Below, piece after piece: positions 38,796-47,908 of a stretch of 64,000 nucleotides of DNA. The notes beneath the pieces were generated by a model. That model searched no databases, was not told the origin of the DNA, and worked only from the letters and a program-made list of their open reading frames with translations. Made by a program: the position numbers and the translations under genes. Numbering within the stretch: position 1 is the first letter of the stretch; the number at the start of each line of letters is the position of its first letter. The stretch is from Catenovulum agarivorans DS-2 (GTDB lineage: Bacteria; Pseudomonadota; Gammaproteobacteria; Enterobacterales; Alteromonadaceae): positions 1 through 64,000 of the forward strand of contig NZ_ARZY01000021.1 of the NCBI RefSeq assembly GCF_000568405.1. The letters are read 5' to 3'.

Positions 38796-40145
38796 TCAGC
38801 TAATATTATCTAATTCGATAGGTAACCTGATATAGGCTTCAAAACCGCTGTGTTTTTGTGAATTAATGACGATCTCGCCACCCAGCTTTTCCACCATGTT
38901 TTTGCAAATTGCCATACCAAGTCCTGTATTACCATTTTCTCTATTTGTGGTGTAGTAGGGGGTAAACAGTTTTTCTAGTTGCTCAGCCGTCACGCCAACT
39001 CCATTATCGGCGTATATTATCAGTACACTTGGATCGCCCGTGGTATAATCAAAAGTTGATATTTTAATGGTTCCCGTGTCTAGGTCTGTAAATGCGTGGG
39101 TTAAGCTGTTATTAATCAAATTAATCAGTATTTGGCTCAATGGACCCGGGTAAGAGTACATTTCGATTGTTTCAGACGTGTTGAGTTCGATTGTATGCGG
39201 TGAGTTTTTGAGTTTTGGGCGTAGTGTATTGAGCGTGTCGTTAATCAACACATTTAAGTTGAAATGACGCTGTTGTTCACTGGTTTGGTCTGCGGTTATT
39301 TGTTTAAAACTTTGAATTAAATCGGCCGCTCTTTCGATATTTTGCTGCATTAACTTTAATGTGTTGGATGTTTCATCTTGGTATTTTTCTAGGGCTTTTT
39401 TCGATAGTGTGTTTGATGAAATCTTATTATTAATGCTAAGCATGGCTTCTTGCATATGACTGGTCGCCGTTACACATATACCAATTGGTGTGTTTATTTC
39501 ATGGGCAAATTCAGGCACTCTTTCTGCTATGTCGACCATCTGTCTGTGTGCAAGCAACTCTTCTTGATAGGTTGCTACTTCGCTTAATGCGTCTTGGGTT
39601 AAATCTGAGGTTTGATCAAGTTCAGATTGTGTTTCTATTAGTTTAGATTGGCTTTGTGCTAGTTCGTTTTTAGTCGCGACTAGGTTTTCAATATTCTGTA
39701 GTAATCCGTACATATAAATGTCATTGCGGCTATTGTCTAAACATTGGCCTTTTAGCTGGACCCATCTAAATGAGCCTTTGCCTGTCATTAACCTGAATTC
39801 TGCTGTAAATGCTTGGTTGCGATTGTTTAAAAAGTCTTTGAATTTCTCTCTAACTTTTTCTATGTCGTCGCGATGAAGCCAAGTTTGTAGATGTTGAGGG
39901 TTATCCCAATCTAATAGGGTAATTTCAGTTAGTTCGAGTGTATTGGGGTGGTAATAATATAGGTATTGAGTTTTAAGATTTAGAATCCAAATCTGACCAT
40001 CATCTTGACTGAGTGTTTGTAATAGGCTTTGGGTAAGCTTTTCAAATTGCTTTAAAGGTTTAATCCGAACATGCCAAACTAACCAATTTGCTATAACAAA
40101 AAGGAACACAATCAACGCGACAACGAGCATGATTGACCAAGGCAT
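38796..40145 (-). CDS. PAS-containing sensor histidine kinase
   Basis: A 449-residue kinase with one N-terminal membrane helix (about 4-26), a PAS/PAC domain (about 48-155), a coiled coil (about 158-205), the H-box AHEINTPIGI (near 217) and a complete ATPase domain: N-box NLINNSLTHAF, G1 ADNGVGV, G2 TGLGMAI. The HEINTP form and coiled coil place it with kinases that detect cytoplasmic signals. No partner regulator is adjacent. It lies between cca and the his leader on the same strand but is probably not part of either operon. Confidence 0.9.
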   Translation of the reverse strand: MPWSIMLVVALIVFLFVIANWLVWHVRIKPLKQFEKLTQSLLQTLSQDDGQIWILNLKTQYLYYYHPNTLELTEITLLDWDNPQHLQTWLHRDDIEKVREKFKDFLNNRNQAFTAEFRLMTGKGSFRWVQLKGQCLDNSRNDIYMYGLLQNIENLVATKNELAQSQSKLIETQSELDQTSDLTQDALSEVATYQEELLAHRQMVDIAERVPEFAHEINTPIGICVTATSHMQEAMLSINNKISSNTLSKKALEKYQDETSNTLKLMQQNIERAADLIQSFKQITADQTSEQQRHFNLNVLINDTLNTLRPKLKNSPHTIELNTSETIEMYSYPGPLSQILINLINNSLTHAFTDLDTGTIKISTFDYTTGDPSVLIIYADNGVGVTAEQLEKLFTPYYTTNRENGNTGLGMAICKNMVEKLGGEIVINSQKHSGFEAYIRLPIELDNIS

Positions 40146-40230
40146 ATCAACTGTCTTATTTGGTTAACATAATGTTACAGTGTAGACAGTGTATATGCAT
40201 TTAGGCAAGTTTTGTCAGGTTGTTTTTATG

Positions 40231-41457
40231 CTAATTTGGAGCTGGGCTGAGTTGCTTAATTACCTTGATGCGCTCATCATAGATTTTTTGTTTTATTTGC
40301 AAGCCTTTATAGCCCTGTTGCAAGAATGGCTGCGCTTTTATCGACAAACACGCGTCAGCAATTTTTCTCACATGCTCAAATTGGGGATAATCTCTATTTT
40401 CAAAATCTTTTCTGCCTTTAAAGTCGGCTAAACAACAAAGTAAAAATTGTTTGAATCTTTCAGGCTTGCGCCACAAGTCGGTTTTATCAAACATTTTTAG
40501 ATAGGTTGTTGATTTTAACTCGTATGCCTTATGGATATGACAATGAAATTCACTGGTAATGCAGGCTAAATCTCTAAAGTGATTAGGGATACGCAATCTA
40601 CTACAAACATCTTTAACGAGTTGAACACCAGCTTTTTCATGGCCGTGGTGACGAGGCCACATTTCAGGTGGGGTTAACCCTTTACCCAAATCATGACATA
40701 AGGCTGCGAATCTAACTTCAGTTGATTCACTAAGCTTGCTTGCCTGTTCTACAACCATCATGCAATGAATACCCGTGTCGATTTCTGGATGCCATTTCTC
40801 AGGATTTGGGATCCCCCACAAACAATCTAACTCAGGCATAATTACTTTAAGTGCGCCAACTTGTTTGAGTATTTTGAAATAGATTTGCGGGGCACCAGTC
40901 ATCAGTGCTTTTTCAGTTTCAAGCCAAATTCGCTCGGGTTGCAAATGATTAAGCTCGCCGTGGTTAACCATTTGCTGCATTAATTCAATGGTTTCTGCTG
41001 CAATGGTGAAACCAAGAGAATGATACCTAGCGGCAAACCGTGCAACTCGCAGTACTCTTAATGGGTCTTCAACAAAAGCTGGTGACACATGGCGCAACAA
41101 TTTGGCTTGGATATCGGCCAGGCCATTGTGGGGGTCAATTAATTGGCCGTTATCATCTTCTGCTATTGCATTAATGGTTAAATCTCTGCGGATTAAATCT
41201 TGTTCCAAACTGACATCTGTGCCAAATTGGCATTCAAACCCAGTGTAACCGCCAGCAATTTTTCTTTCTGTTCTTGCCAATGCGTATTCTTGTTTGCTTT
41301 TAGGGTGCAAAAAAACCGGAAAATCTTTTCCAACTTGCTGGTAACCTAAATCAAGCATTTGTTTTGGGGTTGCGCCAACAACCACCCAGTCTTTATCTTT
41401 TACTTTTAAATTTAAAAGTTTATCTCTTACTGCGCCACCAACTAAATAGACTTGCAT
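40231..41457 (-). CDS. cca: Multifunctional CCA-adding enzyme
   Basis: A protein of about 408 residues that adds or repairs the CCA end of tRNAs. The class II nucleotidyltransferase head has YLVGGAVRD (residues 4-12) and KDKDWVVVG with the metal aspartates, RRDLTINAIA, and EDPLRVLRVARFAAR. The C-terminal HD domain contains ALCHDLGKG, found in gammaproteobacterial Cca with phosphatase and phosphodiesterase activity. The ATG at 41457 has AGAGG five nt upstream; a GTG two codons earlier is less likely. It is divergent from gspA. Confidence 0.95.
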   Translation of the reverse strand: MQVYLVGGAVRDKLLNLKVKDKDWVVVGATPKQMLDLGYQQVGKDFPVFLHPKSKQEYALARTERKIAGGYTGFECQFGTDVSLEQDLIRRDLTINAIAEDDNGQLIDPHNGLADIQAKLLRHVSPAFVEDPLRVLRVARFAARYHSLGFTIAAETIELMQQMVNHGELNHLQPERIWLETEKALMTGAPQIYFKILKQVGALKVIMPELDCLWGIPNPEKWHPEIDTGIHCMMVVEQASKLSESTEVRFAALCHDLGKGLTPPEMWPRHHGHEKAGVQLVKDVCSRLRIPNHFRDLACITSEFHCHIHKAYELKSTTYLKMFDKTDLWRKPERFKQFLLCCLADFKGRKDFENRDYPQFEHVRKIADACLSIKAQPFLQQGYKGLQIKQKIYDERIKVIKQLSPAPN

Positions 41458-41528
41458 TAACACCTCTTGGAATTTTCCCTTCGACCCACTACTATAACGC
41501 GTCTTGCATTTAAACAGTTTGGGGTATT

Positions 41529-43163
41529 ATGTATAAAGGATTTTTTGGTCTCAAGGAAATTCCATTTTCAATTGCGCCGAATCCAGAATATTTGTACATG
41601 AGCGAACGCCACAAAGAGGCTCTTGCTCACTTATTATTTGGATTAAATGAAACTGGCGGTTTTGTACTGCTGACTGGCGAAGTTGGAACTGGCAAAACGA
41701 CCGTTTCTCGCTGTCTTTTGTCACAAATTCCAGACAACACTCAAATTGCATTTATTTTAAACCCAACACTGACTGAATGGGAGTTGCTCGCAACTACATG
41801 TGATGAATTCAACATTCACTATAACCCTGATACAGCAACAATAAAAACGTTAACAGATGCGATTAAAAGTTTTTTGCAACAACAGCATGAATTAGATAAC
41901 AAATGTTTATTGATAATTGATGAAGCCCAACATTTAAAACCAGAAGTTTTAGAGCAGTTGCGCTTATTAACTAATTTGGAAACCAATACAAAAAAGCTCC
42001 TGCAAGTTATTTTAATTGGCCAACCCGAATTACAAACCCTGTTAAAGCGCCAAGAGTTACGTCAGTTAGCTCAACGAATTACCGCAAGATATCACTTATT
42101 GCCGCTGACTGAATCGCAAATTGCATTTTATATCAATCATCGTATGAAAGTAGCGGGCTGTGATAAGCCTATTTTTACCAAGGCAGCAGTCACCAGTATT
42201 TTTAAAATTAGCAAAGGCATACCGCGTATTATTAATTTATTGTGCGATCGAGCTTTGATGGGCGCATATGCAGCGAATAAATTGCAAGTAGATAAAGCAA
42301 TAGTATTGGCCGCTGCTAAAGAAGTTGGTGACTACGAAGTAGATGACTCGAATGCGTTTGTTGTGTGGGCAAAACGCAATTCTATTTATTTTGCTGTTGT
42401 TATTTTTGCGTTGATTGCCGCTGCTGCATATACCTACAATGTGCAAAGTTTTAAAGTGGGTACTACAGATGAACCTGAACTAGAGCCCCTAGTTATTTCC
42501 GAGAAACAGCAATATAGTCATATTGTTGAGCAAATTGCGCAAACGCAAGGTAGCTTAAATGCTCAGTTTTCTACTTTGGCCAAGCTATGGCAGTTGCCTG
42601 CAGACGGGCAAATGGCAATCGATAATACATCTTTTATACAAAAGCAGTGTTCAGAGTATCATAACTATCAATTGAGTTGTTCTAATTGGACAGGCCCCTT
42701 GGAGCAACTGCTGGCGTTAAATGTTCCTGCGGTGATCGAGTTGTATTTGCCCCAAGAAAATATTCGCTATGCTGTTTTAAAGGCTGTAGAAAGCGCTGAT
42801 ATGGGCTGGCAAAGCAGTTCGTTTATTTTACAGGTAGATAACGCTGAAATTAAAGTTGATTACGCGCAATTAAGCAGTATGTGGCGTGGCCAGGCACTGT
42901 ACATATGGCAGCCTCCATTTATCGACAGGGTCGCCAGCATTTCGGCTGATAGCCCACAAGCACACATTCAGTGGTTGGATAACCAGCTTAGTTTTATCCT
43001 TGGCAAACCAAGACGTTTGCTCGATTCTTTTGACGAAACTTTACTAAGCAAGTTGAATATTGTGCAAACCAACAATGGTTTAGCAACTAAGAGCTCAGCA
43101 GACTTGCCGATGCAAACATTCATTCAGCAAAATACCCTTAATCAAGTTGCTAAAGTTTATTAG
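41529..43163 (+). CDS. gspA: GspA/ExeA-type AAA ATPase of type II secretion
   Basis: A 544-residue inner-membrane ATPase. The AAA domain (about 1-265) has Walker A GEVGTGKT (50-57) and Walker B LLIIDEAQH (128-136). A membrane helix lies at about 285-303, and a periplasmic part of about 240 residues follows, as in ExeA, whose periplasmic part binds peptidoglycan. With GspB it helps assemble the secretin GspD through the cell wall. The other gsp genes are not in this window. It lies 71 bp from the divergent cca and 9 bp before gspB. A mannose-sensitive pilus MshM-type ATPase was considered, but the gspB neighbour decides. Confidence 0.9.
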   Translation: MYKGFFGLKEIPFSIAPNPEYLYMSERHKEALAHLLFGLNETGGFVLLTGEVGTGKTTVSRCLLSQIPDNTQIAFILNPTLTEWELLATTCDEFNIHYNPDTATIKTLTDAIKSFLQQQHELDNKCLLIIDEAQHLKPEVLEQLRLLTNLETNTKKLLQVILIGQPELQTLLKRQELRQLAQRITARYHLLPLTESQIAFYINHRMKVAGCDKPIFTKAAVTSIFKISKGIPRIINLLCDRALMGAYAANKLQVDKAIVLAAAKEVGDYEVDDSNAFVVWAKRNSIYFAVVIFALIAAAAYTYNVQSFKVGTTDEPELEPLVISEKQQYSHIVEQIAQTQGSLNAQFSTLAKLWQLPADGQMAIDNTSFIQKQCSEYHNYQLSCSNWTGPLEQLLALNVPAVIELYLPQENIRYAVLKAVESADMGWQSSSFILQVDNAEIKVDYAQLSSMWRGQALYIWQPPFIDRVASISADSPQAHIQWLDNQLSFILGKPRRLLDSFDETLLSKLNIVQTNNGLATKSSADLPMQTFIQQNTLNQVAKVY

Positions 43164-43172
43164 GAATATTTT

Positions 43173-43994
43173 ATGTCGATACTTTTAGAGGCACAAAAAC
43201 GACAACAGCAAGACCCAAATTATCTTGCTGAAAATCTTTACGCTGAATCTGCCTCAGGTGAATCAAGCAATCGATTAGTATTGCTATTGCTGGTTGCTAT
43301 TTTGGTTGCGATGATTTTTGGCGCGTTCTTACTGCTGTTTAATCAACCAGAAAGCTTACCCACAGTGACGCAAGTCAAACCTGAACAACCACGAATAGAG
43401 AGTCAGACGCAAACTGTCATTAATCATGTTCGCCAACCCGTTTTATTAGGCGATATTAATTTAACCACAACAACCAAAGATAAAGCTCAAGTTAAACCTG
43501 AAGCGACGCCGCCAGTAAATGCTCCGCAACAAAACCGAGCACAAGTTGAAGCTGAAATCGACACAGATGTCGTGCAGCCAGTAGCACAACAAGCGAACGA
43601 TACACAAACAATAGCGCCGATAAAAACAGAGCAGCTACAAGAGATGGATATTGATCCGAGTCTTTTGGCTAAGTTTAACGCAGCAATAGAGCAAACGATG
43701 GCTGGAAGCGCTGATTCAACTGCAAATACAGTGAGTCCAGCATTGTTTAAGGTAAAACCTTTAGTTGATTTCCCTGATGCTTTTCAAGCGCGTATTCCAG
43801 CATTAGATTTCCAAACGCACATATACTCATCTGAACCTGAGCAGCGTTGGGTTAAAGTCAATGGCAAAATTATTAGGGAGCAACAACAAATAGTTACAGG
43901 CGTAGTATTAGAAGAAATTAGTCAGCAACGCGTAATCATTAAAGCTCATGGTGAGCGGTTTAGCTTGCCAGCACTAACGAGCTGGCAATACTAA
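43173..43994 (+). CDS. gspB: GspB/ExeB type II secretion protein
   Basis: A 273-residue bitopic inner-membrane protein: short cytoplasmic part, membrane helix at about 34-57, a Pro/Gln/Thr-rich periplasmic linker (about 60-200) and a C-terminal GspB domain (about 205-273) ending ITAHGERFSLPAL-like. It pairs with GspA in secretin assembly. The gene starts 9 bp after gspA, so they are one operon. Confidence 0.88.
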   Translation: MSILLEAQKRQQQDPNYLAENLYAESASGESSNRLVLLLLVAILVAMIFGAFLLLFNQPESLPTVTQVKPEQPRIESQTQTVINHVRQPVLLGDINLTTTTKDKAQVKPEATPPVNAPQQNRAQVEAEIDTDVVQPVAQQANDTQTIAPIKTEQLQEMDIDPSLLAKFNAAIEQTMAGSADSTANTVSPALFKVKPLVDFPDAFQARIPALDFQTHIYSSEPEQRWVKVNGKIIREQQQIVTGVVLEEISQQRVIIKAHGERFSLPALTSWQY

Positions 43995-44026
43995 AATTGT
44001 ACACGAAAGTTCAACACGGCCTAGTT

Positions 44027-44896
44027 TTATTTAATCAGTTCAGAGCGAATTTGTTCCAACCTTGCTTGTACTTTTAACTGATTTTTGGGGCCCATGCGGA
44101 TAAGCAGTTTTTGAATGCCTGACAATGATTCTAATTCTGGATCTGCAAATTTATACATGGCTGAAGGAGCAACCAGTTTAATTTCTTTTTCGATTACAGG
44201 GGTTGCCAAAGCAACATCTATTGCATCAATTAGTTTATTGACGAAGCCTTGATCTGTGTAGCCAATTTCTTGGTAAGCTTCATCTAATAGAGGTTGGTAC
44301 TTATTCATCATATCCAGCAATGTGTCAGTGCTTATCATACTGAATAGCGAGACATAAGGGTCATAACGTTTAAAAGAACTTGCATCTAAAGTATAAGTAT
44401 TGTCTTCACCAGCAACGACTTTGATATTGTCCGACGGCGCTGAAACTGGCGCATGGCTTTGCATCAAATCACCGTTTGCTGCGTTGTCGACAAAAACAAC
44501 AAACTTTCTGATCAAATCTTGGTTTACAAACAAGTTAGAAGCCTGCGTACCTGAATATACTTGTGACAAATCTGTTTGGACCAAGTTATCACTCATATTC
44601 AAATCAGGTAGCTCTGGTTTGGGCGGCTTCGCGGGTTCAGGCTCTGGGATGTCTGCAGTATCTGGAGGAGATACTTCAGCTACAGGCTCGATTGGTGCGA
44701 CTGGTTTTGCTGGTTGAACAACCGGAGGCGGTGTGTAAGTTGGTTTTGGCGTTTCGACTACGACAGGTGCCGGCTGAGGTTTTTCTTGCTCGTCGCCAGA
44801 AAAAGCAAGGTATCCGACACCGACAGCTAATATTGCTATGCCGGCGCCTACAAGGACGAGCGGGGTTGATGAATTCTTATTGATAGCTTCAGACAT
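44027..44896 (-). CDS. DUF3014 membrane-anchored protein
   Basis: A 289-residue protein with an N-terminal membrane helix (about 13-32), a long Pro-, Glu- and Val-rich linker (about 36-98) and a helical C-terminal domain (about 105-289) that fits DUF3014. Probably anchored in the inner membrane with the body in the periplasm. The family has no known function. Convergent with gspB, 32 bp apart. Confidence 0.8.
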   Translation of the reverse strand: MSEAINKNSSTPLVLVGAGIAILAVGVGYLAFSGDEQEKPQPAPVVVETPKPTYTPPPVVQPAKPVAPIEPVAEVSPPDTADIPEPEPAKPPKPELPDLNMSDNLVQTDLSQVYSGTQASNLFVNQDLIRKFVVFVDNAANGDLMQSHAPVSAPSDNIKVVAGEDNTYTLDASSFKRYDPYVSLFSMISTDTLLDMMNKYQPLLDEAYQEIGYTDQGFVNKLIDAIDVALATPVIEKEIKLVAPSAMYKFADPELESLSGIQKLLIRMGPKNQLKVQARLEQIRSELIK

Positions 44897-44967
44897 GAAT
44901 GCCCCCTAAATAAAAAGAGTCTTAAAGATTAAGAACTTTACAGTGTAGTATAAGTTCCAATTTATTT

Positions 44968-45696
44968 TTACAGATATAATGGAGCCATTCGACGCCAATA
45001 ATATCCTCTGTGTGCCCGTTCTCCCCAAACATATAATTTATGCTCGATGTTTTGCTTGCGTAAAATATCACTCAGCGCGCGGTTATTATCATAAAAAGGG
45101 TCTTCTTCACCTATGACCAAGGTTATATCCATAGCTCTGAGTTGTTTGAGAATTTTTTTACATTGTAAGTTTGGTAAAAAGTGCGTCGGTGTATTGAAAT
45201 AAACGTCCTCGCTATAGTAACCATCAAATAAATCTTTAAAATATTCAACGTTTAAAGTTAAGTCGAACCTGCCACTAAATGCGACTAATTTATTAAATTT
45301 ATTTGGATGGCGAAACGCAATATTAGCCGCATGGAAAGCGCCTAAGCTGCAACCATGCGATACCACAACGGGGTTTTTATTCTTCTTTTTCATAAAGGGC
45401 AATACTTCTTTGAGTATGTACTGCTCATATGCTAGATACCTTTGAATGCGTCCAGATGGATGTGCCCAAAAGCAATAAAATGATTCGCCATCAATACCAT
45501 CTACACAATATAGCTGTAATTTTCCTTGTTCTATTTTATCTGCCAGCTGTTTGGGCATGCGAAGATCTTCGTACTCAAAGAAGCGTCCACCTCGAGTTGG
45601 AAAAACCAAGACTTTCTCACCAGAGTGACCAAATACGAGCAACTCCATATCTCGGTCCAAGTTTTTACTCCACCACTTGTGGTACTCTCGATTCAT
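44968..45696 (-). CDS. Putative esterase (EstD-like alpha/beta-hydrolase)
   Basis: A protein of about 242 residues. It fits the putative-esterase family: N-terminal REYHKWWSKNLDRDMELLVFG, the nucleophile elbow SHGCSLGAFHAAN (Ser in CSLG, about residue 118), and a late histidine in ERAHRGYYWRR near the C-terminus. The frame is open to a TTG at 45714; the ATG at 45696 follows AAAGGA closely and looks better. It is tandem with the esterase gene at 45715. Substrate unknown. Confidence 0.8.
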   Translation of the reverse strand: MNREYHKWWSKNLDRDMELLVFGHSGEKVLVFPTRGGRFFEYEDLRMPKQLADKIEQGKLQLYCVDGIDGESFYCFWAHPSGRIQRYLAYEQYILKEVLPFMKKKNKNPVVVSHGCSLGAFHAANIAFRHPNKFNKLVAFSGRFDLTLNVEYFKDLFDGYYSEDVYFNTPTHFLPNLQCKKILKQLRAMDITLVIGEEDPFYDNNRALSDILRKQNIEHKLYVWGERAHRGYYWRRMAPLYL

Positions 45697-45714
45697 CTTC
45701 CTTTGTCCTAACAA

Positions 45715-46665
45715 TTATAAGTCGGCGAAAAACTCACTTAGTTCGGTGAGTAATATTTGTGATTCTTGTTCCTGCTCTGGGTAGTCGTAATGCCCCGCAG
45801 TTAATACATTTAACTGCTTTTGATGATTCAACGCATTGTATATAGCAAATTGACCGGGTGGGGCGACCATAGGATCAAATTTTGCTGCCGCAATATGTAC
45901 CGGCACCTTGATATATCTAGCTGCTATTGCAGCATCGTAGTATGACAATGTGGTTAAAACCGCCTCAGGATGTTTTTTACAGTAGATTTGGACCGCAGCA
46001 CCACTACCTGTGGTTTTTAGCGCGAGTCTGAGCAAGTGGTTACCAAAACTTGGGACGTTAAAATGGGCTTTTTTGATTCGAGAATCCCAGGCGAGCGCCA
46101 TTGCGCCTATTCCACCAGAAAAACTAATGCCCAACAAACCCAAGTGGCCTGAAAGGTGAGGAAATAACCTTAGCAGGCAGCTGACAGATACCCAGACGTC
46201 TTCAACACAACCTCTAAAAATATAGTGTTTGGGTTTATCTATATCATGCAAAACGTGCCAGTGAGGCTGTGAAGATACCCCAGGGTGATGACTGAGGCTT
46301 AAGCCTCTATGACAAATAAATAATAATGCGCTGTCGTGGTTAAAAGGTAGGTGGAAATCCGGTTCGGTGCGGCCGCCATAGCCATGGCCAATAACAAAAC
46401 CACGTTTTATCTCTCCGGATGCTGGTAAACATAACCAACCTTTTACTTTAGCGTTGTCGGTCGAGCGAAAAGTTATATCGAATACACGCAAATTATCTCG
46501 CGTTATACCCGTGTCCGAAAGTTCAGGGTGTGGCGCAATACTGAGAGATTCACTTAACTTATGTCGCCAAAATGACTCGTAATCATCAGGTGCTTCAGGA
46601 GAACTGACCCTAAGTAATTGGTCTAAAGAATAACCATAAGTTGGGTCAAACTCGAATTGATGCAT
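45715..46665 (-). CDS. AXE1-type acetylxylan esterase/cephalosporin deacetylase-like hydrolase
   Basis: A 316-residue alpha/beta-hydrolase of the AXE1 type. An N-terminal helical segment (YESFWRHKLSESL) precedes the core; the nucleophile elbow is GISFSGGIG (about 181-189), the acid is expected in AAAKFDPMVAPP (about 265) and the catalytic histidine in AGHYDYPE (about 293). Family members remove acetyl groups from sugars. Nineteen bp lie between its stop and the chosen start of the esterase gene downstream, so the two are probably an operon. Confidence 0.8.
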   Translation of the reverse strand: MHQFEFDPTYGYSLDQLLRVSSPEAPDDYESFWRHKLSESLSIAPHPELSDTGITRDNLRVFDITFRSTDNAKVKGWLCLPASGEIKRGFVIGHGYGGRTEPDFHLPFNHDSALLFICHRGLSLSHHPGVSSQPHWHVLHDIDKPKHYIFRGCVEDVWVSVSCLLRLFPHLSGHLGLLGISFSGGIGAMALAWDSRIKKAHFNVPSFGNHLLRLALKTTGSGAAVQIYCKKHPEAVLTTLSYYDAAIAARYIKVPVHIAAAKFDPMVAPPGQFAIYNALNHQKQLNVLTAGHYDYPEQEQESQILLTELSEFFADL

Positions 46666-46898
46666 TAAAACTTTCCTAAATTTATAGGCTTACAGTTTCG
46701 GTAAGGTTTTAAACTACCATAGATAATCCAGATAAAAAATACTCAATAAGGTTAATATATCAACCGCTTTGCTTAAATTGCGCAGTTTTTATCCGCCTGA
46801 ACAAAAAGTTGTAAAAATAAGGTTGCTTAATTGCAAAATGTGACCAAAACTAGATGTATAAATATTTAATTTTCCTAAATACATAAGAAACAAACAGT

Positions 46899-47264
46899 AT
46901 GTCGATACCGGTTTTAATTTGTGATGACTCAAGTTTTGCTCGAAAACAGATGGCACGAGCTTTACCCGACGGATGGGATGTCGAAATTAGCTTTGCCTGT
47001 AATGGTGAAGAAGCCATCCAAGCTATTAAAGAGGGCAAAGGCGAGATTGTATTTTTAGATTTAACCATGCCTGTACTCGATGGATTTGGCACATTAGCCC
47101 AAATCAAACAACAAGATTTAAATGCGATGGTGATAGTTGTCTCTGGAGACATCCAGCCTGAAGCACATGCCGAAGTGATGGGATTGGGGGCTATGGAATT
47201 CATTAAAAAGCCAGCTTCTAAAGATAAAGTATTAGAAGTCTTAAAACGTTTTGGCGTTATTTAA
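46899..47264 (+). CDS. CheY-like single-domain response regulator
   Basis: A 121-residue receiver domain only. CDDSSFARKQMA supplies the acidic pair, VFLDLTMPVLDGFGT the phospho-acceptor aspartate (about residue 51) and EFIKKPASKD the conserved lysine. With no output domain it must act through partners. The next two genes, 23 bp and then 0 bp apart, are a CheC-like phosphatase and a diguanylate cyclase, so it probably forms a phosphorylation-controlled module with them. There is no obvious ribosome-binding site. Confidence 0.92.
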   Translation: MSIPVLICDDSSFARKQMARALPDGWDVEISFACNGEEAIQAIKEGKGEIVFLDLTMPVLDGFGTLAQIKQQDLNAMVIVVSGDIQPEAHAEVMGLGAMEFIKKPASKDKVLEVLKRFGVI

Positions 47265-47287
47265 CATAGAAAACAGAGAAAGTATTT

Positions 47288-47908
47288 GTGACTCAAACCC
47301 CGAAAGTATCAATAACAGAAGATCAGAGAGACTGCTATCAAGAGATTAGCAACGTTGCCATGGGGCAAGCGGCCGATCTTTTGGCTAGGTTGTTGGATGT
47401 AAAAGTTATACTGCCTATTCCTGTCGTAAATTTGATTGAAGTCAATGAACTAAGAATGGCGTTGAGCGGCATTGAAAACAGTGAAACTGTGTCTGGTGTG
47501 TGCCAAGGGTTTATCGGCAATGGCATATCAGGCGAAGCACTGCTGATTTTTAATGATACCAGCTTTAACGATATTTCTGACTTATTGAAATATGGCGGCG
47601 CTGCTGACAAGTCTTTGGAATTAGAGCTGTTAATGGACGTTGCCAATATTTTAATTGGAGCATGCTTAAGAGGAATTGGTGAACAATTGGATGTTGGTTT
47701 TAGCCAAGGGCACCCAGTTGTGTTGGGTCAACACGTCAATTTGAATGATTTAGTTGCAGCAAACAATTATCGGTGGACTAAAACGCTAGCCATCGAGATA
47801 AACTACAAAATTGAAGGTTATAATATTAATTGTGATTTGTTGCTGCTATTTGCAGAAGATGCAATTGAAGTTTTAAATAGAAAAGTTAACTACTTACTGG
47901 AAGATTAA
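47288..47908 (+). CDS. CheC/CheX-family phosphatase-like protein
   Basis: A 206-residue protein of the CheC type. The first active-site motif is CYQEISNVAMGQAAD (E and N in ExxN, near residues 18-21); the second is LLMDVANILIG, with Asp replacing the usual Glu. Proteins of this fold dephosphorylate CheY-P. Starts with GTG at 47288; the stop overlaps the ATG of the next gene (TAATG). Together with the receiver protein upstream and cyclase downstream it suggests a signalling unit outside classical chemotaxis. Confidence 0.82.
   Translation: MTQTPKVSITEDQRDCYQEISNVAMGQAADLLARLLDVKVILPIPVVNLIEVNELRMALSGIENSETVSGVCQGFIGNGISGEALLIFNDTSFNDISDLLKYGGAADKSLELELLMDVANILIGACLRGIGEQLDVGFSQGHPVVLGQHVNLNDLVAANNYRWTKTLAIEINYKIEGYNINCDLLLLFAEDAIEVLNRKVNYLLED

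Noticed and set aside
44027-44896. The DUF3014 gene as part of the type II secretion operon
   Set aside because: It is on the opposite strand, convergent with gspB.
46666-46898. A riboswitch or small RNA upstream of the CheY-like gene
   Set aside because: The 233-bp gap is AT-rich with no stable hairpin or known aptamer landmarks.
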